From Acetobacteraceae bacterium (GTDB taxonomy: Bacteria > Pseudomonadota > Alphaproteobacteria > Acetobacterales > Acetobacteraceae), in assembly GCA_019689515.1 (NCBI GenBank), contig JADGHI010000031.1, positions 1 through 15,806 on the forward strand: a DNA stretch of 15,806 nucleotides, read 5' to 3'. The position numbers and the translations under genes are program-made. Position 1 is the stretch's first letter. Every line of letters begins with the position of its first letter. The notes under the pieces were generated by a model. The model worked only from the letters and a program-made list of their open reading frames with translations, searched no databases and was not told where the DNA came from. Below, in pieces: positions 1 through 9,013 of the stretch.

Positions 1-170
1 ACCTCGCCGCGCGGATCGGCGCGCGGCGCGAGGCGGTGTCGCGCGAACTGGCCGACCTCGCCCGGCGGGGGCTGGTGGAGGTCGGCCGCCGCGCCCTGGT
101 GCTCCGCGACCCCGCGGCGCTGCGCCAGGCGGTCGAGACGGCACTGGCCGAGGCGCGGGCCGGCGGGTAG
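1..170 (+). CDS. Crp/Fnr-family transcriptional regulator, C-terminal end only
   Basis: The left edge cuts this gene; the reading frame runs from base 3 to a TAG at 168-170 and leaves 55 residues. The visible part starts LAARIGARREAVSRELADLA and continues RRGLVEV, then a short wing and LRDPAALR. This is the winged helix-turn-helix end of the Crp/Fnr family, where the recognition helix carries the R-E-x-V-S-R-E pattern. Such proteins bind promoter DNA as dimers in response to a ligand, redox state or gas sensed by an N-terminal cyclic-nucleotide-binding-like domain, which lies outside the window, so the signal cannot be told. It converges on the quinone oxidoreductase gene with about 73 bases between stops, in which I see no clean terminator. 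Confidence 0.75.
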   Translation, partial: LAARIGARREAVSRELADLARRGLVEVGRRALVLRDPAALRQAVETALAEARAGG

Positions 171-243
171 GCGATAAGCCTGTCAGGCGGGCGGGCGGCC
201 GACCTGCTGCAGCCGGGCGCCGCCGGTCACCGCCGCGGCGCGG

Positions 244-1215
244 TCAGGGCAGCAGCACCGTGCTCCCGGTGGTCTTGCGGGCCTCGAGCGCCGCATGTGC
301 CGCCGCGGCGTCCTTCAGCGGGAAGGTCTGGTTGACCCGGATCTTCACCGCGCCGGTCCGCACGACATGGAAGAGCTCGTTCGCCGTCGCCAGCAGGTCG
401 GCGCGCGAGGCGGTATAGGTGTTCAGCGACGGCCGCGTCACGTAGAGCGAGCCCTTGGCCGCGAGGACGCCGAGATCGGGGACGGAAACCGGGCCGGACG
501 CATTGCCGTAGCTGACCATCAGCCCGAGCGGGCGGAGGCAGTCGAGCGAGGCGAGGAAGGTATCGCGGCCGACGCTGTCATAGACCACCGGCACCATCGC
601 GCCGTTCGTGATCTCCTTCACCCGCTGCGGCAGGTTCTCGCTCGTCAAGATGATGTGGTCGGCGCCGTTCGCCTTGGCGAGCTCGGCCTTCTCGGGCGTG
701 CTGACCACGCCGATCACCGTCGCGCCGAGATGTTTCGCCCACTGGCAGAGGATCAGGCCCACGCCGCCCGCGGCGGCGTGCACCAGGATCGTGTCGCCCG
801 GCTGCACCTTGTAGGTCCGGCGCAGCAGGTATTGCGCGGTCATGCCCTGGAGCATCATCGCCGCGGCCTGGGTGAAGCTGATGTCGTCGGGCAGCTTCAC
901 GACGCGGTCGGCGGGAAGGCAGCGCACCTCCGCATAGGCGCCGAGCGCGCCGGCATAGGCGACGCGGTCGCCGACCTTGACGTCGGTGACGCCCTCGCCG
1001 ACGGCATCGACGACGCCGGCGCCCTCCATGCCGATGGTCACCGGCAGGGACGGGACCTTGTAGAGGCCGGTGCGGAAATAGACGTCAATGAAGTTGAGCC
1101 CCACCGCCTGCTGGCGGACCCGCACTTCGCCCGGCCGCGGGTCGGGCAGGGGGACTTCCTCCCAGACCAGCTTATCCGGGCCGCCGTGTTCGTGGATGCG
1201 GATGGCATGGTTCAT
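244..1215 (-). CDS. qor: NADPH:quinone oxidoreductase (zinc-free MDR family, Qor-like)
   Basis: Predicted cytosolic reductase that passes electrons from NADPH to quinones. The 323 residues match the length and much of the remembered sequence of E. coli Qor. Visible landmarks are an N-terminal AIRIHEHGGPD, the catalytic-fold stretch NFIDVYFRTGLY (about 41-52), GDRVAY (82-87), the nucleotide-binding HAAAGGVGLILCQWAK (146-161), VVYDSVGRDTF (210-220) and KGSLYVTRPSL (254-264). The zinc-ligand residues of alcohol dehydrogenases are not evident, as expected for this subfamily. I chose the ATG at 1215 because it overlaps the TGA of the upstream ogt gene as ATGA and gives the usual family N-terminus; an in-frame ATG at 1230 would add MDEPL and has no better ribosome binding site. 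Last gene of a three-gene minus-strand run. Confidence 0.9.
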   Translation of the reverse strand: MNHAIRIHEHGGPDKLVWEEVPLPDPRPGEVRVRQQAVGLNFIDVYFRTGLYKVPSLPVTIGMEGAGVVDAVGEGVTDVKVGDRVAYAGALGAYAEVRCLPADRVVKLPDDISFTQAAAMMLQGMTAQYLLRRTYKVQPGDTILVHAAAGGVGLILCQWAKHLGATVIGVVSTPEKAELAKANGADHIILTSENLPQRVKEITNGAMVPVVYDSVGRDTFLASLDCLRPLGLMVSYGNASGPVSVPDLGVLAAKGSLYVTRPSLNTYTASRADLLATANELFHVVRTGAVKIRVNQTFPLKDAAAAHAALEARKTTGSTVLLP

Positions 1216-1715
1216 GAGAGGCTCGTCCATTGCTGGGGTGCGGACCCCGGCACGGCCGTGCGCCGGAGCGCACGCCGTTCGAGGTCGAGGAGAAACCGCT
1301 TCGTAGCCAAGCCGTCGCCACCGGAATAGCCGCCAAGCGAACCATTCGCCGCGACCACGCGGTGACAGGGGATGAGGATGGGAAGCGGATTGGCGCCGCA
1401 GGCCTGGCCCACGGCGCGCGCCGCGCTGCCGAGCAGGCGGGCGAGCTCCGCGTAGCTCCGGGTCTCGCCAGGCGGGATGGCGCGCATGGCGGCCCAGACA
1501 CGCTGGCGGAAGGGCGTGCCGGCCGGGTTCAGGGGCAGGTCATCGAAGTCCAGGCGGAGCCCGTCGAAATAGTCCTGCAACTGGCCGGCCGCGCGGCGCA
1601 GGAGGGGTGTCGGCTCCTGGTCGCGGCCACGGCCCCAGTCGAGCGCGACGATCGCCCCGTCCTCCTCGGTCAGGGTCAGTTCGCCGCAGGGGGTGTGGAG
1701 CGAGAGCTGGGGCAT
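1212..1715 (-). CDS. ogt: Methylated-DNA--[protein]-cysteine S-methyltransferase (Ogt/MGMT)
   Basis: Suicide DNA-repair protein that moves alkyl groups from O6-alkylguanine (and O4-alkylthymine) to its own cysteine. The 167 residues have the expected two-part build: a variable N-terminal part (about 1-65) and the conserved DNA-binding/active-site part from TPFRQRVWAAMRAIPPGETRSYAELA (67-92) on. The active-site motif PCHRV is intact at 116-120, so Cys117 is the acceptor, and the substrate-pocket stretch GGYSGG is at 128-133. There is no AraC-type Ada domain, so it is a stand-alone Ogt rather than Ada. Its stop overlaps the start of qor by four bases and it begins 39 bases after the DUF255 gene, so it is probably co-transcribed with both. 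Confidence 0.93.
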   Translation of the reverse strand: MPQLSLHTPCGELTLTEEDGAIVALDWGRGRDQEPTPLLRRAAGQLQDYFDGLRLDFDDLPLNPAGTPFRQRVWAAMRAIPPGETRSYAELARLLGSAARAVGQACGANPLPILIPCHRVVAANGSLGGYSGGDGLATKRFLLDLERRALRRTAVPGSAPQQWTSLS

Positions 1716-1754
1716 GGCGGCAAGGGATCGCGATGCACCGATGCAGTGAGGCCG

Positions 1755-3842
<2,088 letters not shown>

Positions 3843-3923
3843 GGGACCGAACCTCTGGCCGGGGCTGGGGCACACCGCTACATGGGCTTGCGCCTGTCAC
3901 CTTCCCAGCCGGGGGATCGGTCC
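3843..3923. promoter_or_regulatory. Divergent intergenic region between DUF255 gene and ferredoxin gene
   Basis: These 81 bases separate two genes that run outwards, so promoters for both operons must lie here or inside the neighbouring coding ends. I could not pick out a convincing -35/-10 pair in either direction. The AGAGG for the minus-strand gene (reading AGAGGTTCGGTCCC before ATG) and the GGGGGA for the plus-strand gene (3911-3916) are both inside the gap. Confidence 0.4.
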
Positions 3924-4310
3924 GTGAACGATGCCGCTCATCAGATTTCGAAGGAGACGCCGGAGGCCGATCCGCCCCTCTACTACCGGGCCCATGTCTT
4001 CGTCTGCTGCAACCGGCGCCCCGAGGGGCACCGGCGCGGGTCCTGTGCGGCGAAGGGGAGCGAGGCGCTGCGCGACTACATGAAGGCGCGCGCGAAGGAG
4101 CTGGGGCTGACGGGCGTGCGGGTCAATTCCGCAGGGTGCTTGGACCGGTGCGAGTTCGGGCCGACCCTCGTGATCTACCCGGAGGGCATTTGGTACAGCC
4201 CAAAGACCCGAGAGGATGTGGACGAGATCCTCGAAGCGCATCTGGTTCGGGGTGAGCGGGTGCGGCGGCTGATGCTCACGGAGAAGGACGTGCCGCCGCC
4301 GAAGGCATGA
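3924..4310 (+). CDS. Thioredoxin-like [2Fe-2S] ferredoxin domain protein
   Basis: Small soluble protein of 128 residues that should bind one [2Fe-2S] cluster. The cysteines fit the thioredoxin-like ferredoxin pattern C-x11-C-x30-C-x3-C: C29, C41, C72 and C76, with an extra C28 beside the first. The context is typical: YYRAHVFVCCNRRPEGHRRG, then GSEALRDYMKARAKELG, then AGCLDRCEFGPTLVIYPEG and a C-terminal DVDEILEAHL helix. Its electron partner is not known from this window. I chose the GTG at 3924 because GGGGGA lies seven bases ahead; an in-frame ATG at 3881 would add about 14 residues and cannot be excluded. It is the first gene of the plus-strand run, 52 bases ahead of mnmE with a parS site in the gap. 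Confidence 0.85.
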   Translation: MNDAAHQISKETPEADPPLYYRAHVFVCCNRRPEGHRRGSCAAKGSEALRDYMKARAKELGLTGVRVNSAGCLDRCEFGPTLVIYPEGIWYSPKTREDVDEILEAHLVRGERVRRLMLTEKDVPPPKA

Positions 4311-4331
4311 GTGGGCGGGCGGCCGGTGCTG

Positions 4332-4347
4332 CGTTTCACGTGAAACA
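4332..4347. other. parS: parS centromere site 1 (between ferredoxin gene and mnmE)
   Basis: The bases read CGTTTCACGTGAAACA, matching 15 of 16 positions of the consensus parS TGTTTCACGTGAAACA and including the full 14-bp palindrome GTTTCACGTGAAAC at 4333-4346. This is the loading site for the chromosomal ParB clamp, and parB lies about 4.7 kb downstream. The site ends 15 bases before the mnmE start codon, so bound ParB could affect expression of the downstream genes. Confidence 0.95.
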
Positions 4348-4362
4348 CCTCGGTTGGGTCGG

Positions 4363-5709
4363 ATGAGCGGTGGAGGATCCACGCTCGACACCATCTTCGC
4401 TCTCGCCTCCGGCGCAGGGAGAGCTGCGGTGGCGGTCATGCGGCTTTCGGGCGCGGATGGTTGCGGGCGGATTCTCGATCGCCTGACCGGCGGGCGGCGA
4501 CCGCCGCCACGCATGGCGAGTCTGCGCCGGCTTCGGCATCCCGTGACCGGCGAAACCCTGGATCGGGCGCTGGTGCTGTGGTTCCCAGGGCCGCGGAGCT
4601 ACACCGGCGAAGATGCGGCGGAGTTGCACCTGCATGGCGGTCCCGCAGTGATCGCTGGGGTGGCGGAAGCGCTGGTTGCGCTCGGTGCCCGCCCCGCCGA
4701 GCCCGGGGAATTCACCCGGCGGGCCTTCCTCAACGGCAAGCTGGACCTGACCGCCGCCGAAGGTATCGCCGATCTCGTCGCCGCGGAAACCGCTGGGCAG
4801 CGACGCCAGGCGCTACGCCAGGCCGAGGGGGCGCTCGCGGCGCTGTACGAGGGCTGGACGGCCCGCCTGACACAGTTGCTGGCGCATCAGGAGGCGGCGA
4901 TCGAGTTCGCCGATGAGGACCTGCCGACTGACCTGGGCGACCGGGCGCGAGAAGGGGCAGCGGCGTTGCGAGCGGAGATCGCTGCGCACCTCGCTGACGG
5001 AGGCCGGGGGGAGCGGCTGCGCGAGGGGCTGGAGGTGGCGATTGTCGGCGCGCCGAATGCCGGGAAGTCCTCGCTGCTGAATGCGCTGGTCGGATGGGAT
5101 GCGGCCATCGTCTCCACACGCGCGGGGACGACGCGCGACGTGATCGAGGTGCGGCTGGATCTGGGCGGGATACCGGTGACCCTGGCCGATACCGCCGGGC
5201 TGCGGGAAGCGGCCGACGAGATCGAGGCGGAGGGGATTCGGCGCGCGCGGCGCCGGGCGGAGGAGGCCGATCTGCTGTTGGCATTGTTCGCCGCGGACCG
5301 CACACCGGACGCGGCGACCCTGGCGATGCTGGAACGGCCGGAGGCAGAGGTGCTCGTGGTGGCGAGCAAGACCGACCTCGCACCGGCTCCGCGGATGATC
5401 GGCGGGCGGGTCCCGATCGGCGTGAGCGTGCGGACCGGGGATGGCCTCTCGGAGTTGCGCGCGCGGCTGACGGAGGCGGCGACTGCACGCGCGGCATTTG
5501 GCGCGACGGTGGCGCTGACCCGTCCGCGGCACCGTGCTGCGCTGGTCGAAGCGGTGGCGTGGTTGCAGGACGCCGAGGCGGCGCCGCTGCCGGAACTGTC
5601 GGCGGAGGCGCTGCGGGCGGCGCTCCGCGCGCTTGGCCGCTTGACGGGGCGGGTCGGCGTCGAGGACGTGCTCGATCGCGTCTTCGCGGACTTCTGCATT
5701 GGCAAGTGA
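4363..5709 (+). CDS. mnmE: tRNA uridine-5-carboxymethylaminomethyl modification GTPase MnmE
   Basis: With MnmG, this GTPase makes the (carboxymethyl)aminomethyl group at C5 of the wobble uridine (U34) in a subset of tRNAs, using a tetrahydrofolate one-carbon unit. The 448 residues match the usual length. The N-terminal folate-binding domain covers about 1-120, with TLDTIFALASG and SYTGEDAAELHLHGG. A helical domain flanks an inserted G domain: P-loop GAPNAGKS 229-236, GTTRD 255-259, DTAG 276-279, and SKTD 335-338 in place of the common NKxD. The C-terminus is the conserved CIGK with Cys445. I took the ATG at 4363; an in-frame TTG at 4354 is less likely. The ribosome binding site is weak. Its stop overlaps the mnmG start as TGATG. 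Confidence 0.97.
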   Translation: MSGGGSTLDTIFALASGAGRAAVAVMRLSGADGCGRILDRLTGGRRPPPRMASLRRLRHPVTGETLDRALVLWFPGPRSYTGEDAAELHLHGGPAVIAGVAEALVALGARPAEPGEFTRRAFLNGKLDLTAAEGIADLVAAETAGQRRQALRQAEGALAALYEGWTARLTQLLAHQEAAIEFADEDLPTDLGDRAREGAAALRAEIAAHLADGGRGERLREGLEVAIVGAPNAGKSSLLNALVGWDAAIVSTRAGTTRDVIEVRLDLGGIPVTLADTAGLREAADEIEAEGIRRARRRAEEADLLLALFAADRTPDAATLAMLERPEAEVLVVASKTDLAPAPRMIGGRVPIGVSVRTGDGLSELRARLTEAATARAAFGATVALTRPRHRAALVEAVAWLQDAEAAPLPELSAEALRAALRALGRLTGRVGVEDVLDRVFADFCIGK

Positions 5710-7607
5710 TGGGCCTATATCGCCGCTCCATGGAGGAAGGCCGCTTCGACGTCATCGTGGTGGGAGGAGGGCACGCCGGCACCGAGGCGGCTGCCGCGGC
5801 GGCGCGCTGCGGCGCGCGGACGCTGCTGCTGACGCATCGTTTGGAGACGATCGGCGAGATGTCGTGCAATCCCGCCATCGGCGGGATCGGCAAGGGCCAT
5901 CTGGTGCGTGAGGTGGATGCGCTCGATGGCATCATGGCGCGCGCCGCGGACCTCGCCGGCATCCACTTCAAGCTGCTCAACCGGAGCAAGGGGCCGGCGG
6001 TGCGTGGCCCGCGAGTCCAGGCGGATCGGGCACTGTACCGCAAAGCCGTGCGGACGTTGCTCGAGGCGCAGCCCGGACTGACGTTGCGCGCCGGGGCGGC
6101 CGAGGCGATCGAGCGCGATGCCGAGGGCGGCGTCGCCGGAGTGGTTTGCGCGGACGGACGGCGCATCCGATGCGGTGCGCTGGTGATCACCACCGGCACC
6201 TTCCTGCGCGGCATGATCCACATCGGGACGCGCCGCATCCCGGCCGGGCGGGTAGGTGATGCCCCGGCGGTCGGCCTTGCCCTCGCGATCGAGCGGCTGG
6301 GGCTGCCGATGGCGCGGCTGAAGACCGGCACGCCTCCGCGCCTGGACGGGCGGACGATCGATTGGGCCGCGCTGGACAGCCAGCCGGGCGACGATCCGCC
6401 GGAGCCGATGTCGTGGATGACCGATGCGATCGGTAATCCGCAGGTGCCATGCGGCATCACCTGGACCACGCCGGAAACCCACGCGGTGATCCGCGCCCGG
6501 CTGCATGACGCACCGGTGTATGCCGGCCGGATCCAGGGGGTCGGGCCGCGCTACTGCCCCTCCATCGAGGACAAGGTGGTGCGCTTCGCCGAGCGTGACC
6601 GGCACCAGATCTTCCTGGAACCGGAGGGCCTGGAGGACGCCACCGTCTATCCGAATGGCATCTCCACGAGCCTCCCGGAGGATGCGCAAGCGGCGCTGGT
6701 CGCCTCGATCCCCGGCTTGGAGCGGGCGCGTATTCTCCGCCCTGGCTATGCGATCGAATACGATTATGTGGATCCGCGCTGCCTGCGGCCGACGCTCGAA
6801 GTACGCTCGGTGCCGAGGCTCTTCCTTGCCGGCCAGATCAACGGCACAACCGGTTACGAGGAGGCGGCGGCTCAGGGGCTGATGGCTGGCCTGAATGCCG
6901 CGCGGCGGGCCGGCGGGGTACAAGCTGATCGGGTTCTGACCCGTGCCGAGGCCTATATCGGCGTGCTGGTTGACGACCTGGTGCTTCAGGGCGTGACGGA
7001 GCCGTACCGGATGCTGACCGCGCGCGCCGAGCACCGGCTCTCTCTGCGCGCCGACAATGCCGGGCTTCGGCTGACGGATCGTGGTATCTCCTGGGGCGTT
7101 GTCGGACCGGAGCGCAGCAGGCGTCATCGCGCATTCGCTTCGGCGGTCGAGAAGGCGCTTCGCCGAGCGCGCGAGGAGGCGGCGACACCGGCGCAACTCG
7201 CAGCGGCCGGGGTCATGGTGAACCAGGATGGTCGCCGCCGGACCCTGCTCGATATCCTTGCGCTGCCGGGCGTCACACCGGAGCAGGCGGCTGCCGCATT
7301 CCCGTGGCTTCGCGATCTCGCTCCCGGCGTCCAGGCGCAGCTGGAAGCGGAAGCCCTCTACGCCCCCTACCTGCGGCGCCAGGAGGCAGAGCAGCGGATG
7401 CTAGCGCGAGAGGAGAGGACGCCGATCCCGGAAACGCTGGATTTTTCCAGCGTGCCCGGCCTGTCGATCGAGATGCGCCAAAGGCTGTCCGCTGCGCGCC
7501 CGGCAACGCTGGGCAGTGCCGGCCGGGTGCCTGGCGTGACGCCCGCCGCCCTGGCCGCCCTGGCCGCCCATCTCCGACGGAGCGCCGTTCCGGCCGATGG
7601 TACCTGA
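5709..7607 (+). CDS. mnmG: tRNA uridine-5-carboxymethylaminomethyl modification enzyme MnmG (GidA)
   Basis: FAD-binding partner of MnmE in wobble-uridine modification. The 632 residues are close to E. coli MnmG. The dinucleotide fold VIVVGGGHAGTEAA (15-28) is followed by MSCNPAIGGIGKGHLVREVD, the MnmG signature NRSKGPAVRGPRVQAD (91-106), GTPPRLDGRTID, and two family-conserved cysteines in PCGITWTT (Cys248) and GPRYCPSIEDKV (Cys283). The stretch AGQINGTTGYEEAAAQGLMA is the second family signature, and a helical C-terminal domain for MnmE/tRNA contact follows. The ATG at 5709 overlaps the mnmE stop, suggesting translational coupling; an in-frame ATG at 5730 (MEEGRFDVIV) would give the shorter N-terminus seen in many homologues. 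The 3' end overlaps rsmG by 11 bases. Confidence 0.97.
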   Translation: MGLYRRSMEEGRFDVIVVGGGHAGTEAAAAAARCGARTLLLTHRLETIGEMSCNPAIGGIGKGHLVREVDALDGIMARAADLAGIHFKLLNRSKGPAVRGPRVQADRALYRKAVRTLLEAQPGLTLRAGAAEAIERDAEGGVAGVVCADGRRIRCGALVITTGTFLRGMIHIGTRRIPAGRVGDAPAVGLALAIERLGLPMARLKTGTPPRLDGRTIDWAALDSQPGDDPPEPMSWMTDAIGNPQVPCGITWTTPETHAVIRARLHDAPVYAGRIQGVGPRYCPSIEDKVVRFAERDRHQIFLEPEGLEDATVYPNGISTSLPEDAQAALVASIPGLERARILRPGYAIEYDYVDPRCLRPTLEVRSVPRLFLAGQINGTTGYEEAAAQGLMAGLNAARRAGGVQADRVLTRAEAYIGVLVDDLVLQGVTEPYRMLTARAEHRLSLRADNAGLRLTDRGISWGVVGPERSRRHRAFASAVEKALRRAREEAATPAQLAAAGVMVNQDGRRRTLLDILALPGVTPEQAAAAFPWLRDLAPGVQAQLEAEALYAPYLRRQEAEQRMLAREERTPIPETLDFSSVPGLSIEMRQRLSAARPATLGSAGRVPGVTPAALAALAAHLRRSAVPADGT

Positions 7608-8211
7608 GCGTCATCCGCTTCCGCCGGTCGAGGTTTCACGTGAAACGCGGGCCCGACTCGATCGCTTTCGCGACCTCCTGCTGGCCTGGAACAAGCGCAT
7701 CAACCTTATCGCAGAGCGAGACGAAACCACGATCGAGCGGCGCCACATCGCGGATTCGCTTCAGCTCCTCCCGTTGCTGCCTACCGAAGGCGCGATCGCG
7801 GATCTCGGCTCCGGTGCTGGGTTCCCCGGCCTGGTACTTGCCCTCGCCACGGAACAATCGATCCATCTGATCGAATCGGATCGGCGCAAGGCGGCGTTCC
7901 TGATGGAGGCGAGCCGCATCCTCAGTCTTGCCCATGTCCAGGTGCATGCCCTCCGCATCGAGGCGGTGCCGCTGACCGGGATGGCCGCCGTGACCGCGCG
8001 CGCCCTGGCGCCTCTTTGCGAATTGCTGCCCCACGCCGCCCGGCTCCTCGCTCCAGGCGGCATCGCGATCTTTCCCAAGGGGCGCAATGCCGAGCCGGAA
8101 TTGACGGAGGCCGCTCGCGACTGGACAATGCGAATCGAGCGGTTTCAGAGCCGCACTGATCCGGACGCCACCATTTTCCGTTTGAGCGACATCCGCCGTG
8201 CCGGCGCCTGA
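7597..8211 (+). CDS. rsmG: 16S rRNA (guanine(527)-N(7))-methyltransferase RsmG (GidB)
   Basis: Uses S-adenosylmethionine to methylate N7 of G527 in 16S rRNA; loss of the family member in other bacteria gives low-level streptomycin resistance. The 204 residues match the family. Visible are LLLAWNKRINLIAERDE (27-43), the RRHIADSLQLLPLL block (48-61), the SAM-binding DLGSGAGFPGLVLA (69-82), and IESDRRKAAFL (92-102). The ATG at 7597 lies 11 bases inside the end of mnmG in another frame. Codons 13-17 (Val-Ser-Arg-Glu-Thr) are at the same time the second parS site, so this N-terminal stretch carries both protein and DNA-site information. The 3' end overlaps the parA start by 14 bases. Confidence 0.96.
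   Translation: MVPERHPLPPVEVSRETRARLDRFRDLLLAWNKRINLIAERDETTIERRHIADSLQLLPLLPTEGAIADLGSGAGFPGLVLALATEQSIHLIESDRRKAAFLMEASRILSLAHVQVHALRIEAVPLTGMAAVTARALAPLCELLPHAARLLAPGGIAIFPKGRNAEPELTEAARDWTMRIERFQSRTDPDATIFRLSDIRRAGA
7633..7646. other. parS: parS centromere site 2 (inside rsmG)
   Basis: The perfect 14-bp palindrome GTTTCACGTGAAAC lies in frame with rsmG codons 13-17. In the 16-bp consensus the outer positions here are G (7632) and G (7647) instead of T and A, so the core is perfect and only the flanks differ. It is about 3.3 kb from site 1 and 1.4 kb before parB. The pair marks this block as the ParB-loading region, or part of it. Confidence 0.93.
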
Positions 8212-9013
8212 ACGCCGCAAGCCGCGGCTCATTGCCCTCGCCAACCAGAAGGGGGGCGTGGGCAAGACGACGACCGCCATCAATCTCGCGACGGCCCTCG
8301 CCGCCCAGCGCAAGGTCCTGCTGATCGACCTCGATCCGCAGGGCAACGCTTCGACCGGCTTCGGGGTCCCCCGTTCCGAGCGCGGGATGGGCAGCTACGC
8401 CCTCCTCGCCGGCGACAAGGGCCTCGCGGACCTGGTCCGCCCGACCAAGGTGCCGGAGCTCAGCCTGGTGGCCGCGGATGCGGAACTGGCCGGCGCGGAG
8501 GTCGAACTTGTCGCATTGCCCGATCGTGACCGCCGGCTCAGAGAGGCGCTGAGGTCGGCGGCGGATTTCCTGGCCGACTACGATTTCGTCTTCTTCGACT
8601 GCCCGCCCTCGCTCGGCCTTCTGACCCTCAATGCGCTGGTCGCTGCCGATGGCGTCCTCGTGCCCCTACAGTGCGAGTTCTTCGCCCTCGAAGGGGTCAG
8701 CCAAATCACCCGCACCCTCGATCGGGTGAAGCGCGCGCTCAACCCCGCGCTGACGCTCGAGGGCATCGTGCTGACCATGTACGACCGGCGGAACAACCTC
8801 TCCGAACTGGTCGCCGCTGATGTGCGAGGCTTCTTCAAGGAGAAGGTCTTCGATACGGTCATCCCCCGCAATGTGCGGGTCAGCGAGGCGCCCTCCCATG
8901 GGCTGCCGGTGCTGCTCTACGATTTTCGCTCGATCGGCGCCCAGGCCTACATCCGACTTGCGGCCGAGTTGCTGAAGCGCGAGCGCGAGAGGGAGAAGGC
9001 CGCTACCGCATGA
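8198..9013 (+). CDS. parA: Chromosome partitioning ATPase ParA (Soj)
   Basis: ATPase that binds the nucleoid as an ATP dimer and pulls ParB-parS complexes apart during origin segregation. The 271 residues have the short chromosomal form without an N-terminal HTH. The deviant Walker A motif KGGVGKTTT is at 18-26 with its signature lysine, the switch stretch LLIDLDPQGN at 41-50, Walker B FFDCPPSLG at 132-140, and the conserved NVRVSEAPSHG around 225-235. The start is a GTG at 8198, giving MPAPERRKPRLIALANQ; it overlaps rsmG by 14 bases, and no other start places the Walker motif so near the usual distance from the N-terminus. Its TGA overlaps the parB ATG. Confidence 0.97.
   Translation: MPAPERRKPRLIALANQKGGVGKTTTAINLATALAAQRKVLLIDLDPQGNASTGFGVPRSERGMGSYALLAGDKGLADLVRPTKVPELSLVAADAELAGAEVELVALPDRDRRLREALRSAADFLADYDFVFFDCPPSLGLLTLNALVAADGVLVPLQCEFFALEGVSQITRTLDRVKRALNPALTLEGIVLTMYDRRNNLSELVAADVRGFFKEKVFDTVIPRNVRVSEAPSHGLPVLLYDFRSIGAQAYIRLAAELLKREREREKAATA

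Noticed and set aside
4333..4346. Reading the GTTTCACGTGAAAC palindrome as an E-box-like regulator site or a terminator stem.
   Set aside because: It matches the parS consensus over its full core, occurs twice, and parB is encoded in the same run; there is no loop for a hairpin.
5094..5708. Upstream extension of the mnmG frame inside mnmE.
   Set aside because: It is Gly/Arg-rich shadow sequence over the MnmE G domain; the MnmG fold begins right after the ATG at 5709.
4730..6469. Long minus-strand frame opposite mnmE and mnmG.
   Set aside because: Ser/Pro/Arg-rich composition, no domain, and fully antisense to two clear housekeeping genes.
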